The notes: generated by a model not told the origin, from the sequence alone. Shown: positions 8,980 to 17,717, counted from the stretch's first letter. The stretch is DNA of 64,000 nt from Virgibacillus_P tibetensis (GCF_036026595.1 NZ_JARZFX010000003.1:186001-250000), one strand, 5' to 3'. Numbers and translations are program-made.

Positions 8980-9414
8980 ATGAATAAAGACTTACAAGAA
9001 TTAATTAATGGGTTAAATGAAGATTTAGCACATGAGTATGGGGCTGCAATTCAGTATACTTACAGTGCATCGGTCGTCTCTGGTCTATATCGTTCTGCAC
9101 TAAAACCTTTTTTTGAAGCAGAAATCACAGACGAACTGGGACACGCATTGTATTTGTCGGAAAAAATTAAATCACTTGGTGGAACTCCTACTACAAAATC
9201 AGCTGATATACCACAGCCCACTGATGTAAAAGACCTGCTGGAAGCAACCTTGAAATCGGAATCGGATACCATTGAGCGTTATGAAAAACGTAAAGAACAA
9301 GCAGAGAATTTAGGTTATACCGAACTGGTGGTAAAGCTGGAAGACCTGATTTCCGATGAAACCCACCACAAAGAAGAAATTGAACGATTACTCGAAGACC
9401 CACGTTTTTCTTAA
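8980..9414 (+). CDS. Ferritin-like (bacterioferritin-type) diiron protein
   Basis: 144-aa four-helix bundle. Spaced acidic and His ligands of a ferroxidase centre are visible: LAHEYGAAIQY, EAEITDELGHA, LKSESDTIERY and LISDETHHKEEI, giving E...ExxDELxH...E...ExxH patterns. Likely stores or detoxifies iron and peroxide in the cytosol. The ATG at 8980 has AGGTAGGGG upstream; the longer frame from 8890 has no ribosome binding site and would cover the promoter. A sigma-B-like promoter lies upstream, consistent with a stress role. Confidence 0.82.
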   Translation: MNKDLQELINGLNEDLAHEYGAAIQYTYSASVVSGLYRSALKPFFEAEITDELGHALYLSEKIKSLGGTPTTKSADIPQPTDVKDLLEATLKSESDTIERYEKRKEQAENLGYTELVVKLEDLISDETHHKEEIERLLEDPRFS

Positions 9415-9431
9415 GTAATATAAAACGACGA

Positions 9432-9455
9432 GGATGGCCGCTTGGCCATCCTTTT
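9432..9455 (+). terminator. Terminator of the ferritin-like gene
   Basis: GGATGGCC, loop GCTT, GGCCATCC, then TTTT: a perfect 8-bp stem 18 bp after the stop codon. Confidence 0.85.
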
Positions 9456-9515
9456 AATTTTGTTGATTAAACTGGTATACTATTGTAATAGTTAAAAAAT
9501 GAGGAGGTCTTTTCT

Positions 9516-10682
9516 TTGCTTAAAAAAATACATACATCAATTGATACGTTATATCCTGAAATGGTCAATATACGCAGGTATTTACATCAGTACCCTGAGC
9601 TTTCTTTCCATGAAACCAAAACAGCGAAGTATATTGCTGACTTTTATGAAGAACTTGGTCTTCCATATGAGACTAAGGTTGGCGGTAATGGGGTAATCGC
9701 AACTTTAAAAGGTGGTAAACCCGGAAAAACTGTTGCTTTACGAGCTGATTTTGATGGATTGCCCATCCAGGATGAAAAGGATGTTCCCTATAAATCAAAG
9801 GTAGATGGTGTTATGCATGCCTGTGGTCACGATGGCCATACAGCTACTTTGCTTATCCTTGCCAAGGTAATGAAGAGCTATCAAGAGGAGTTGCCAGGGA
9901 CTATCGTATTTTTGCACCAGCATGCTGAAGAATACGCCCCAGGTGGCGCGAAGCCAATAGTAGATTCAGGAGCTATTGATCACGTCGATGCCGTGTTTGG
10001 AACCCACCTATGGGCAACCCTTCCATTAGGGGTGTTACAAACATCCAAAAATGTCTTCATGGCTGGTGCTGACAGATTTGAAATAACGATACAGGGTCAA
10101 GGCGGGCATGGTGCATATCCACATGAAACAAAGGATGCCATCGTAATTGCTTCTGAAGTAATTTCCCAGCTTCAGCAAATTGTAAGCAGACGGCTGGACC
10201 CTTTAGAAACAGCTGTTGTAACGGTAGGTACTTTCCATGCAGGTAATTCATTTAATATTATAGCTGACAAAGCAACACTGGTCGGCACAGTTCGTTACCT
10301 CAATGCAGACATACAAGAACTTGTAATTAACGAAATGGAAAAAATCATTAAAGGGACATGTGTTTCCAACGATGCGTCATACACATTCAATTATTTAAAA
10401 GGATATCCACCGTTAATAAACCATGAACGGGAAGCAGCATTGGTTCTAGAAGCAAGTAAAGAAATTGAAGAAATTCACACAGCAGAAGAGGTTATACCTG
10501 TTATGGGTGGTGAAGATTTTGCCTACTATACGATGAAAAAGCCAGGGGCGTACTTCTTTACAGGTGCCCATAAGGAAGGTAATCCTTATCCACACCACCA
10601 TCCCAAGTTTGATATTGACGAGCGTGCGCTGCCTATTGCTGCCAAAACACTGATCCAGGCTTATTTTGCATATCAAAGCTAG
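9516..10682 (+). CDS. yhaA: M20D-family amidohydrolase / N-acyl-amino acid deacylase (YhaA-like)
   Basis: 388-aa zinc-dependent hydrolase. Metal and catalytic motifs: RRYLHQYPELSFHE, CGHDGHTA, LHQHAEEYAPGGA, GTHLW, and the C-terminal GGEDFAYY with HHHPKFDIDE. A lid domain occupies about residues 180-290. The family removes acyl groups from amino acids or peptides; the exact substrate is unknown. The start is TTG at 9516, seven bases after GAGGAGGT; an ATG at 9499 is in another frame. In B. subtilis yhaA sits beside ecsAB as here. Confidence 0.87.
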   Translation: MLKKIHTSIDTLYPEMVNIRRYLHQYPELSFHETKTAKYIADFYEELGLPYETKVGGNGVIATLKGGKPGKTVALRADFDGLPIQDEKDVPYKSKVDGVMHACGHDGHTATLLILAKVMKSYQEELPGTIVFLHQHAEEYAPGGAKPIVDSGAIDHVDAVFGTHLWATLPLGVLQTSKNVFMAGADRFEITIQGQGGHGAYPHETKDAIVIASEVISQLQQIVSRRLDPLETAVVTVGTFHAGNSFNIIADKATLVGTVRYLNADIQELVINEMEKIIKGTCVSNDASYTFNYLKGYPPLINHEREAALVLEASKEIEEIHTAEEVIPVMGGEDFAYYTMKKPGAYFFTGAHKEGNPYPHHHPKFDIDERALPIAAKTLIQAYFAYQS

Positions 10683-10712
10683 AAACAACCTGCGTAGCCT
10701 CATGAAAAGAAG

Positions 10713-10744
10713 AAAAGGTGTTCCAATTGGAACACCTTTTTCTA
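10713..10744 (+). terminator. Bidirectional terminator between yhaA and ecsB
   Basis: AAAAGGTGTTCC and GGAACACCTTTT form a perfect 12-bp stem around AATT. A and T tracts on both sides let it serve both convergent genes. Confidence 0.9.
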
Positions 10745-11953
10745 TTCTAATTTCCGCTTTACATAACCGTTAATAAATAAGAAGCTAAACGCAATTCCGC
10801 CACCCAAAACGATAACTGAACCACCATATTCCTGCATACCCACGAATAATAACGAAAACAACACCGCTTGTATAGCTGTTAATTGATACAATAATTTGAC
10901 TAACGCTTTCTTGCGTAAATTCAGATCAACTGGATAAAGATCCATCCACATTATCGTTCGGTGATGATGGTACAATGTCATCATTTGGAAACAGCTGAGG
11001 TATAAAAACAATAGGGAAAAGATTACCTTCATCCATATATTTGGAATATAATAGACGGCTATTCCTCCTATCAGAATTAACCGGAAATACATGCCCAGAT
11101 AATCCCCGCTGCGAACAAAGGTAATACGATATAAATAATCGAATGTCATATCATTTGTAAAAGGAACCCTGCTCACAATCGAAACAAGCCACTGACGTTT
11201 TTTAATACGGTTTTTCAAATGAGGAACATCTGCAAACATATTCGCAATACGATAAAAAGATTGCATTCTGACTTGATCCTTCTCAACTAACAGATCCCAT
11301 ACAATCCCTGGCTGTTTTCGGGAAACATACAAATCATACAAAAAAATAAGTGTAAACAAAGTGGTGGTAACTCCTGCCAAAAGCATGTCACCATTTACAA
11401 TAAAATAAAAAATTGCCATGTTTAGCAGTGTACGGACCAAAAGGTCAATCCGTCTTATCCCAGGTTCTCTTACCTTCAGCATCCACCAATTGGCAACTAA
11501 ATTTCCTACTTTTAAAATAAGCACAACGGCAATAGTTAACAAATAAATATTACCAGCACGATCAGGAAATGATGCAAAATATAAAGGTCCAAACGCAGCT
11601 GCTACAAGCAGGATGATATACAGCTGAATAACAAAACTATATAGAAGCGCATCACGAAAATAAGCATACATTTTATTTTCAGCAGCAATTAAAAAGACTA
11701 AGTCCGGTTCCTTCAATAGCGTTCTGACTGGACTATAGCTGACCAGCAGACCAAGTATCACTCCCAAAATAAGTGATGTAGGAAAATCAGGTGGAAGCTG
11801 CTCTAACCATTGCTGATAGTAATAAGCTAATGCGGAAATGAAGAAAAGCAAAGCTACCATAATATGGCCATTAAAAATGTATCGCATGTAACGGCTTGTC
11901 TCTTTTAAATGTGCAGAAAACCGCTTTTTAAAAAACTCATGCGAGTTAAACAT
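10742..11953 (-). CDS. ecsB: ABC transporter permease EcsB
   Basis: 403-aa polytopic membrane protein with about eight to ten hydrophobic segments, close to the B. subtilis EcsB length (408). It pairs with the ATPase EcsA, whose stop codon overlaps its ATG by eight bases. In B. subtilis EcsAB influences protein secretion, site-2 protease RasP activity and biofilm formation. No ecsC follows; the gene ends in a shared terminator with yhaA. Confidence 0.92.
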   Translation of the reverse strand: MFNSHEFFKKRFSAHLKETSRYMRYIFNGHIMVALLFFISALAYYYQQWLEQLPPDFPTSLILGVILGLLVSYSPVRTLLKEPDLVFLIAAENKMYAYFRDALLYSFVIQLYIILLVAAAFGPLYFASFPDRAGNIYLLTIAVVLILKVGNLVANWWMLKVREPGIRRIDLLVRTLLNMAIFYFIVNGDMLLAGVTTTLFTLIFLYDLYVSRKQPGIVWDLLVEKDQVRMQSFYRIANMFADVPHLKNRIKKRQWLVSIVSRVPFTNDMTFDYLYRITFVRSGDYLGMYFRLILIGGIAVYYIPNIWMKVIFSLLFLYLSCFQMMTLYHHHRTIMWMDLYPVDLNLRKKALVKLLYQLTAIQAVLFSLLFVGMQEYGGSVIVLGGGIAFSFLFINGYVKRKLE

Positions 11954-12692
11954 GGTTATCTTCTTCCTTCGTAAGTGCTACATATAAATCATCGAGAGCA
12001 GCCCCAGGCATATTAAAGCTCTCACGCAATTCTTCCAATGTACCCATTGCACGAATAGCCCCATCATGTAAAATGATAAATCGATCACAATAGCGTTCTG
12101 CAGTCGCCAAAATATGTGTAGACATCAAAACACCCGAACCCTTCACTTTCATTTGCTCCATCAGTTCCAAGTAAGACTGAATCCCCAATGGATCTAGACC
12201 TACAAATGGCTCATCGACAATATACAATGGAGGCTCAATCAAAAAAGCACACATGATCATTACTTTTTGGCGCATCCCTTTAGAAAAATGTACGGGAAAC
12301 CAATTTAACTTCTTCTCCATACGAAATTCTTTTAATAGTGGCTGGAGCCGTTTTTCAAAAGCAGCTTCTGGGATGTCATAAGCCATTGCTGTTAATCGAA
12401 GATGCTCATAAAGTGTTAATTCATCATATAAAATTGGCATCTCAGGTATGTAAGCCATCTGACTTCGATAGTTTGTAGGATCCTCCTGAAAAGTCCTGCC
12501 ACTTACAGAAACAGATCCTTTCTTTGCATGCATCAATCCAATTACGTGTTTTATTGTAGTACTTTTTCCAGCACCATTTAATCCAATCAATCCAACAATT
12601 TCTTTCGGATAAACATCAAAGGATATCCCGTGTAAGATGTTCTTATGTGTATACCCTCCGTAGAGGTTTTCAATATGTAATAATGATTCCAC
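11946..12692 (-). CDS. ecsA: ABC transporter ATP-binding protein EcsA
   Basis: 248 aa. Walker A GLNGAGKST, the ABC signature region FSKGMRQKV, Walker B YIVDEPFVGLD and the H-loop STH are all present. The GTG start at 12692 is preferred: AGGAGG lies seven bases upstream, and it gives nearly the same length as B. subtilis EcsA (247). The upstream ATG (12728) precedes the ribosome binding site. Forms the exporter with EcsB. Confidence 0.93.
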   Translation of the reverse strand: MESLLHIENLYGGYTHKNILHGISFDVYPKEIVGLIGLNGAGKSTTIKHVIGLMHAKKGSVSVSGRTFQEDPTNYRSQMAYIPEMPILYDELTLYEHLRLTAMAYDIPEAAFEKRLQPLLKEFRMEKKLNWFPVHFSKGMRQKVMIMCAFLIEPPLYIVDEPFVGLDPLGIQSYLELMEQMKVKGSGVLMSTHILATAERYCDRFIILHDGAIRAMGTLEELRESFNMPGAALDDLYVALTKEEDNHV

Positions 12693-12915
12693 AATGGTAC
12701 CTCCTCTTTCTCCTATTAATTTTATCATTATTAGGAGTGAAATCCAAAGTAAACTGTACGTTTATTTTCGACAATATTTTTTTGTATGTATAAAAGAAAC
12801 AAATAGGTTCAAAATAATAACTGAAGAAGCGAGGATGTAAAAGTCACTACAAGAAATTTCGTGTAAAAAGCGTAAATGAGGTGTTAGTGATCGACACTCT
12901 AATGATATAGAACTC

Positions 12916-12966
12916 TTTTGCCGGTATACATCTCAAGCGAAATGAGATGCTGGCAAAAACGTTTTT
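12916..12966 (+). other. Orphan long hairpin
   Basis: TTTTGCCGG (12916-12924) pairs with CTGGCAAAA (12950-12958), and CATCTCA with TGAGATG inside, leaving one TATA bulge and a 7-nt loop. ACGTTTTT follows. No gene is attached. Confidence 0.5.
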
Positions 12967-13071
12967 GTAAACTAAATATGTTGAGTAATAAGTGCAGTAT
13001 GACTTAGAAGAAAAACAAATTTGTTTACTGTCCCCAAACTTTAGATGTTACTAACATCCTCCTTCTTCTTA

Positions 13072-13120
13072 AAGCAGGCTGGTCCATAGAAATATGGGCT
13101 ATGCCTGTTTCTTTGTTTTA
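13072..13120 (+). terminator. Terminator-like hairpin with no assigned gene
   Basis: AAGCAGGC pairs with GCCTGTTT and TCCATA with TATGGG, loop GAAA, followed by CTTTGTTTT. It would end a plus-strand transcript for which no coding gene was found. Confidence 0.5.
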
Positions 13121-13285
13121 AGCCGTTTTCTAAAAGATTGGGACTACCTGTACCTGCGATTACTCGGTACAAAAGCATAGCAGTATTTCAGTGAGGTGTT
13201 TTGCGATTACTCTCCCACCACAATAGTTGGGACTGCACCTTTGGTTCGCCCCACCGAAAAGTAATGTTGTTTTTGACACAAAATC

Positions 13286-13789
13286 TATAAAAGACGATGT
13301 AAGTGCTATGTTGATTTCCACTCCGGACAGTCGCTTTCACCACTCCGGGTACAAGTGCAACATCTGCTCAGCTTCACTTCGTTTACTTTGCAGTGTTTTC
13401 TTTGCCGCTGGGGGCTGGTGAGCCAACTTGTGCTCAAGCACTTCGCGGTCTCACCTATGCCTTTCCTCCCGCAGGACAAGGAAAGCTGCGTAGCGATACA
13501 TCGCACGAAGAAAATGCGTTTTATATTTTCGAGGAGTCTCCGTGTATTTCCGCCGCTGATGTGATGTCCAATAATGGAACGATAGTGATCACTTTATTGG
13601 TCAAAACATGAAACATGAATTCCCACTATTATGGCAGTTGATTGGAGCGTAGGACAGTCGACTCCTGCGGGAACAGCACGTGTCTGAAGACCCCGCAGCG
13701 GTGATTTTCCGCGAGGAGGCTGAAGCCGTGCCCGCGGAAAGCGACTGTGCGGAGTGGAAATCAACATAGCAGTTACATCGTCTTTTATA
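13286..13789. repeat. 504-bp inverted-repeat element (two diverged repeat copies head to head)
   Basis: The outermost 53 bases (13286-13338) match the reverse complement of 13737-13789 at 51 of 53 positions. The right copy, from about 13640, carries ACTCCTGCGGGAACAGCACG, GACCCCGCAG, GAGGAGGCTGAAGCC and GTGGAAATCAACATAG. The left copy has recognisable, more diverged equivalents in reverse (GAGACTCC, CTGCGGGAGG, GGTGAGACC, GGCTCACC). No transposase. A 20-nt piece of the right end recurs at 43471-43490. Confidence 0.8.
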
Positions 13790-13918
13790 TCAACTATGAC
13801 AATGAAAAGCTACAATCATTACGAAAAGCGCCTTGTTTTAAATGTCCTTTGCTTTACTTTACCACCTGTTTCTATATACAATTAGATTACTATAAAAAGC
13901 TAAGGAGTGGTGATTTCA

Positions 13919-14350
13919 ATGAGTCATGAAGATTGTATCTTTTGTAAGATTATTGATGGGGAAATACCTTCGGCTAAAGTATACGAAGACGAACATGTCT
14001 ATGCTTTCCTGGACATAAGTCAGGTAACGAAGGGGCATACACTTGTAATTCCAAAAACACATACGAAGAATATTTATGAAACCTCACCGGAAATTGCCAG
14101 TGAACTGTTTGGCCGAGTACCCATAATAGCAAACGCTATCAAAGAAGTATATAAGCCTATCGGTATGAACTTGTTAAACAATAATGAAAAGCCTGCAGAT
14201 CAGTCTGTTTTTCATTTACATATCCATCTTATTCCACGCTATGGTGAGGGAGATGGATACTCATCTAATTGGTCTGTTCATGCAGATGATTACACAGCAG
14301 AAGATTTACAGCAAATCGCCAAAGACATCAATGAAAAAATAGTTGTGTAG
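13919..14350 (+). CDS. hit: HIT-family nucleotide hydrolase
   Basis: 143-aa histidine-triad protein. N-terminal CIFCKIIDGEIPSAKVYEDE and the catalytic HxHxH motif FHLHIHLIPRY are present. Family members hydrolyse nucleoside phosphoramidates or dinucleoside polyphosphates. The ATG at 13919 is taken as start, since the upstream GTG codons fall inside the AAGGAG ribosome binding site. Matches B. subtilis Hit (145 aa) in the ecs-hit-yha order. Confidence 0.92.
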   Translation: MSHEDCIFCKIIDGEIPSAKVYEDEHVYAFLDISQVTKGHTLVIPKTHTKNIYETSPEIASELFGRVPIIANAIKEVYKPIGMNLLNNNEKPADQSVFHLHIHLIPRYGEGDGYSSNWSVHADDYTAEDLQQIAKDINEKIVV

Positions 14351-14421
14351 TGCAGAAATGAATAATTGAGAGATTTGCAGGTATCAGAAAATTAGTACTT
14401 TTTATTTATTGATTTATTTGG

Positions 14422-14427
14422 TATAAT
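14422..14427 (+). promoter_or_regulatory. Probable -10 element of trpP
   Basis: TATAAT, about 90 bases before the trpP start, sits immediately before the region with GAG triplets. No good -35 was found at 17 bp. Confidence 0.35.
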
Positions 14428-14453
14428 AACTATACGTTTCTGCAACTGACAAT

Positions 14454-14512
14454 GAGTGTACAGTTGAGAAATAATCTAAAAATTGAGCTGAGTGAAGCTG
14501 AGAAGAGGAGAG
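14454..14512 (+). promoter_or_regulatory. TRAP-binding site overlapping the trpP ribosome binding site
   Basis: Six triplets lie at an exact 5-nt period: GAG 14485, GAG 14490, AAG 14495, GAG 14500, GAG 14505, GAG 14510, each separated by two bases. Further GAGs lie at 14454 and 14466. The final triplets form the ribosome binding site (GAGGAGAG) of trpP. TRAP loaded with tryptophan binds (G/U)AG repeats with 2-3-nt spacers, so binding would block translation. The B. subtilis trpP leader is controlled in this way. Confidence 0.85.
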
Positions 14513-14518
14513 TTATAA

Positions 14519-15040
14519 ATGAATACAAGAATTTTGGTCATATTGTCACTGTTAGTAGGGATTGGTGCCGTATTGCATGCTGTAGTTCCGCCTATTTTAT
14601 TCGGGGTGAAACCTGATATGCTGTTATCGATGATGTTTTTAGGGATTCTTTTATTCCCCAAGGCAAAATACGTCGCTCTATTAGCTATTGTTACTGGAGT
14701 TATATCTGCGTTAACAACAGCTGCACCTGGTGGCCAAATAGCTAACCTCATCGATAAACCAATTACAGCACTGGTGTTTCTAACATTATTTCTGTTAGTA
14801 AGAAAAAGAGTCAGCACTACTATTAGTGCACCTGTTCTGACTGCTATCGGTACGATGGTCAGTGGCGCGATATTCTTGAGCGTAGCGTTATTCATTCTAG
14901 GGATGATGGAAGGTGGATTTATTGCTCTATTCCTGGCAGTAGTCTTACCTGCAGCGGCTGTCAACACACTAATCATGATTGTAGTCTATCCTGTAGTTCA
15001 AGGGATCATGAAGAGGTCGCAACCAATTACTGTTACCTAA
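14519..15040 (+). CDS. trpP: Tryptophan transporter TrpP (YhaG)
   Basis: 173-aa hydrophobic protein with about five membrane helices, opening MNTRILVILSLLVGIGAVLH and the conserved PPILFGVKPDM segment. B. subtilis TrpP has 172 aa and lies at the same position after hit. Imports tryptophan. The leader carries a TRAP site over its ribosome binding site, so it should be repressed at translation when tryptophan is plentiful. Confidence 0.93.
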   Translation: MNTRILVILSLLVGIGAVLHAVVPPILFGVKPDMLLSMMFLGILLFPKAKYVALLAIVTGVISALTTAAPGGQIANLIDKPITALVFLTLFLLVRKRVSTTISAPVLTAIGTMVSGAIFLSVALFILGMMEGGFIALFLAVVLPAAAVNTLIMIVVYPVVQGIMKRSQPITVT

Positions 15041-15053
15041 TGAAATGGATCGT

Positions 15054-15091
15054 AAAATCCTCTGGCACGCAGTATGTCAGAGGATTTTTTT
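15054..15091 (+). terminator. Terminator of trpP
   Basis: AAAATCCTCTGGCA pairs with TGTCAGAGGATTTT (one G-U), followed by further T residues, 14 bp after the stop codon. Confidence 0.88.
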
Positions 15092-15216
15092 AAAAATACA
15101 TATCCCTAGAAATTTAGTGTCTGCTTAAATTAATTATCCTTACGTTACGAAATAGGTTTGATAGGACAGCAAAAAGAGGAAAAGATATAATAAGAGACAG
15201 AAAGGAGCGTATAAAT

Positions 15217-15576
15217 ATGTCAAAAGGAAAATCATTACTACTAGGACTTATGGTTGGGGGTGCAGTAAGTGCTGCCGCTACATTATTAAGCACCCCTTCT
15301 TCCGGTAAAGACTTGCGCGGTCGTGTGAAAAATCAAGGATTAGAATGGAAGGATATGTTAGCTAATTTGAAAGAGGATGGAATGCGCCTTAAAAACCAAA
15401 TTACAGAGACATCGAAGGAAGGTGCTGCACTGATTAAAGAACTGACTCAAGAAATGAAAAAGTCTGTACAGGAATGGAAACAAACAGTAGAACCCCATCA
15501 GGAAAATATACATCAATACCTAGAGCAAATTGAATCCAGCCTGAAAGACCTCGAAGAAAAAGTAAAGAAACAATAA
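15217..15576 (+). CDS. yhaH: YtxH-domain protein YhaH
   Basis: 119 aa. The N-terminal hydrophobic glycine-rich segment (SLLLGLMVGGAVSAAATLL) with TPSSGKDLR is the YtxH (gas-vesicle-like) signature. The rest is charged and helical, probably coiled coil (residues 30-119). AAGGAG lies upstream. The biochemical role is unknown; relatives are stress-induced or spore-associated membrane-peripheral proteins. Gene order trpP-yhaH is as in B. subtilis. Confidence 0.85.
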   Translation: MSKGKSLLLGLMVGGAVSAAATLLSTPSSGKDLRGRVKNQGLEWKDMLANLKEDGMRLKNQITETSKEGAALIKELTQEMKKSVQEWKQTVEPHQENIHQYLEQIESSLKDLEEKVKKQ

Positions 15577-15580
15577 GTAT

Positions 15581-15613
15581 AGAGCTTTCTCCACTGAGAA
15601 AGCTCTTTTCTTT
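15581..15613 (+). terminator. Terminator of yhaH
   Basis: AGAGCTTTCTC, loop CACT, GAGAAAGCTCT, then TTTCTTTTT: a perfect 11-bp stem. Confidence 0.9.
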
Positions 15614-15875
15614 TTGGCTCTTGTTGTTAATCTTTGTTCCTATTAATTGAGCAGTTGGTATGTTTTGTACCAAAAACTACTTAGTCGTGTAATCGCAAAA
15701 CTCCCTCACTTTGATGCTGCAATACTTTTCATAAACAGCTACAGTCACATTCTTTTAGAATTTGGCTATGATAGTTGTATTCAACGCTCAGTCAGAAATT
15801 ATTGCAGATTCATGCAGAGCAATTACTCTAATGGATCACTTCTACCTTCTATCTAAAATATTATATCTTTACTAT
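15614..15875. other. Gap between yhaH terminator and opuAC
   Basis: A+T-rich sequence between convergent genes. No ribosome binding site, ORF or clear hairpin is seen, and there is no obvious opuA terminator. Confidence 0.5.
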
Positions 15876-16787
15876 TTACTCAATGCCTTCAAGCCATTCG
15901 TCTACTTTATCCTGGTTGTCTTCAACCCAAGTTGCTGCTGCATCTTCTGGAGAAGCACCATTGTAAATTTCAAGCATTACAGACTCCATGTCTTCAGTTG
16001 TCCAGTTGAACTGATCGAGAATTTTAGTTGCGTTTGGCAGATCTTCTTCTAAGCCCTCACGAACCATTGTTGCAATAATTTCTTCATCACCAAATGTGCC
16101 TTCTGGATCTTCCAAGTACTTAAGATCGTATTCAGCAAATTTCCAGTGTGGCGTCCAACCAGTAACAATAATGGGTTGCTCACTATTAATAGCACTGCCT
16201 AATTCTGTTGCCATTGCACCACTGGATGATGTCTGAACTTCCCAGCCATCCAAATTGGCATAATCTTCAAGAGCTTGCTCAGCAGCCCCTACGACACCAG
16301 CTCCCGGCTCTATACCAGTAATCCTGCTGTCATCTTCATCTGTTAAATCTGCAATTGAATTAGCTTCCATGTATTCAGGTACAACTAAACCAATTTTAGC
16401 ACCTTCTAAGTTAGCACCCAGATCTACAACCTGATCTCCGTATGCTTCAAACTGTGTACCATGTGTTGCCGGTAACCATGCAGCGACCATGCCGTCTGCT
16501 TCACCATTAGCAACTGCTTCCCACATAACAGCATTATCAAGAGGTGTTAATTTAACATCATAGCCCTGGTCTTCCAATACTTTACCAATTACATTTGTTG
16601 ATGCAATTTCAGAATCCCATTCTACGTAAGCTAATTCAATTTCCTGACCTTCTTCTGTTGCTGCACCGTCTGATGCTCCATCTGTGCCGTTATCAGTTGC
16701 GTCGTCATCTGATCCACAACCTGCTGCGAATAATGTTAATGAAAGTCCGGTAGCAATACCAAGACGTTTCCAGTTAAGTTTGAACAT
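15876..16787 (-). CDS. opuAC: Glycine betaine ABC transporter substrate-binding lipoprotein OpuAC
   Basis: 303 aa. A lipoprotein signal peptide ends in LTLFAAGC, then a Ser/Asp/Gly-rich acidic linker. The OpuAC fold follows, with aromatic residues suited to a quaternary-amine cage (AYVEWDSE, ADGMVAAWLPATHGTQ, GWTPHWKFAEYDLKYL). It captures glycine betaine outside the membrane and delivers it to OpuAB/OpuAA. Third gene of the operon, 72 bp after opuAB. Strongly acidic, as expected for a salt-tolerant organism. Confidence 0.93.
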   Translation of the reverse strand: MFKLNWKRLGIATGLSLTLFAAGCGSDDDATDNGTDGASDGAATEEGQEIELAYVEWDSEIASTNVIGKVLEDQGYDVKLTPLDNAVMWEAVANGEADGMVAAWLPATHGTQFEAYGDQVVDLGANLEGAKIGLVVPEYMEANSIADLTDEDDSRITGIEPGAGVVGAAEQALEDYANLDGWEVQTSSSGAMATELGSAINSEQPIIVTGWTPHWKFAEYDLKYLEDPEGTFGDEEIIATMVREGLEEDLPNATKILDQFNWTTEDMESVMLEIYNGASPEDAAATWVEDNQDKVDEWLEGIE

Positions 16788-16859
16788 AACTATAAATCTC
16801 CCCTTTTACAATTTTATATCTATGGAAACTTTTCCTATAGAAAAGGTACCAACAATTAA

Positions 16860-17717
16860 TTAAGCGTCTTTCTTACGGTTTAAATTTTGCGTAACGCGAT
16901 CAATAATAATCGCTAAAATAACTATTCCCAGACCTGCAACAAAACCTGTTCCTACCTGGGCACGCTGCAGTGCAGAGAGAACTTCTCTTCCAAGCCCCGG
17001 CGCACCAATCATGGATGCAATTACAACCATAGATAATGCCAGCATAACTGTTTGGTTGATCCCAGCCATTATGGTAGCCTTGGCCATCGGGAGCTCAACT
17101 TTAAATAATTTCTGTGATCCCGTACTGCCAAATGCTTCAGATGCTTCTACCAGCTCTCTGGATACTTGACGGATACCCAGATTCGTAAAACGCACGGTTG
17201 GTGGTGTAGCAAAGATTAACGATGCAAACACACCAGGTACCATTCCTATGCCGAAAAAGGCAACAGCTGGGATTAAGTATACAAATGCAGGCATTGTCTG
17301 CATGAAGTCTAATACCGGAGTAATAATTGTTTCAGCTGTTTTACTCTTAGACATTAGTATACCAACAGGAACTCCTATCATTATGGATAGTACACTTGCT
17401 ATTAATACGAGAGTAAATGTACTCATTAGATGTTCCCAGAGACCCTGGTTATAAATCAACCATAATCCAACAATAGAAAATGCTGCTAATCCAAATTTCT
17501 TTCCAGTGATAAAAAAGGTAAACAATGCAGCTAAAATGATTATGATAACCGGAGGGATTGCCGATAAAGCATCAGATGTAATGTCCATGAAATTTCCAAA
17601 ATGTTCTTTAATTGGATTAAACAAGAATGAAAACTTTTCAGTTACCCAATCTGTACCACGTTTCGTTCCTTCTGCAATTGGTATTCTCGGAATAAAATCC
17701 ATTATTGCATCAAACAT
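16860..17717 (-). CDS. opuAB: Glycine betaine ABC transporter permease OpuAB
   Basis: 285-aa membrane protein with about six helices. The binding-protein-dependent permease (EAA) loop is visible in the conserved stretch EASEAFGSTGSQKLFKVELP. The N-terminus (MDFIPRIPIAEG) is typical of the ProW/OpuAB family. It overlaps the opuAA stop codon by eight bases, so the two are coupled. Imports glycine betaine for osmoprotection. Confidence 0.94.
   Translation of the reverse strand: MFDAIMDFIPRIPIAEGTKRGTDWVTEKFSFLFNPIKEHFGNFMDITSDALSAIPPVIIIILAALFTFFITGKKFGLAAFSIVGLWLIYNQGLWEHLMSTFTLVLIASVLSIMIGVPVGILMSKSKTAETIITPVLDFMQTMPAFVYLIPAVAFFGIGMVPGVFASLIFATPPTVRFTNLGIRQVSRELVEASEAFGSTGSQKLFKVELPMAKATIMAGINQTVMLALSMVVIASMIGAPGLGREVLSALQRAQVGTGFVAGLGIVILAIIIDRVTQNLNRKKDA

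Larger units (their letters stand above)
12693..13918. other. 1.2-kb gene-free block between ecsA and hit
   Basis: No credible protein gene is present on either strand; the short open frames have no ribosome binding sites and lie in repeats. It contains two orphan hairpins (12916-12966 and 13072-13120) and a 504-bp inverted-repeat element (13286-13789), listed separately. Confidence 0.75.

Noticed and set aside
13227..13611. Several overlapping short open frames in the ecsA-hit gap
   Set aside because: They lie within the GC-rich inverted-repeat element, overlap each other in different frames and lack ribosome binding sites.
14476..14976. 166-codon minus-strand frame
   Set aside because: Antisense shadow of trpP; no ribosome binding site and unlike any family.
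15647..16052. Plus-strand frames near the end of opuAC
   Set aside because: They overlap the conserved C-terminus of opuAC in antisense and have no ribosome binding sites.
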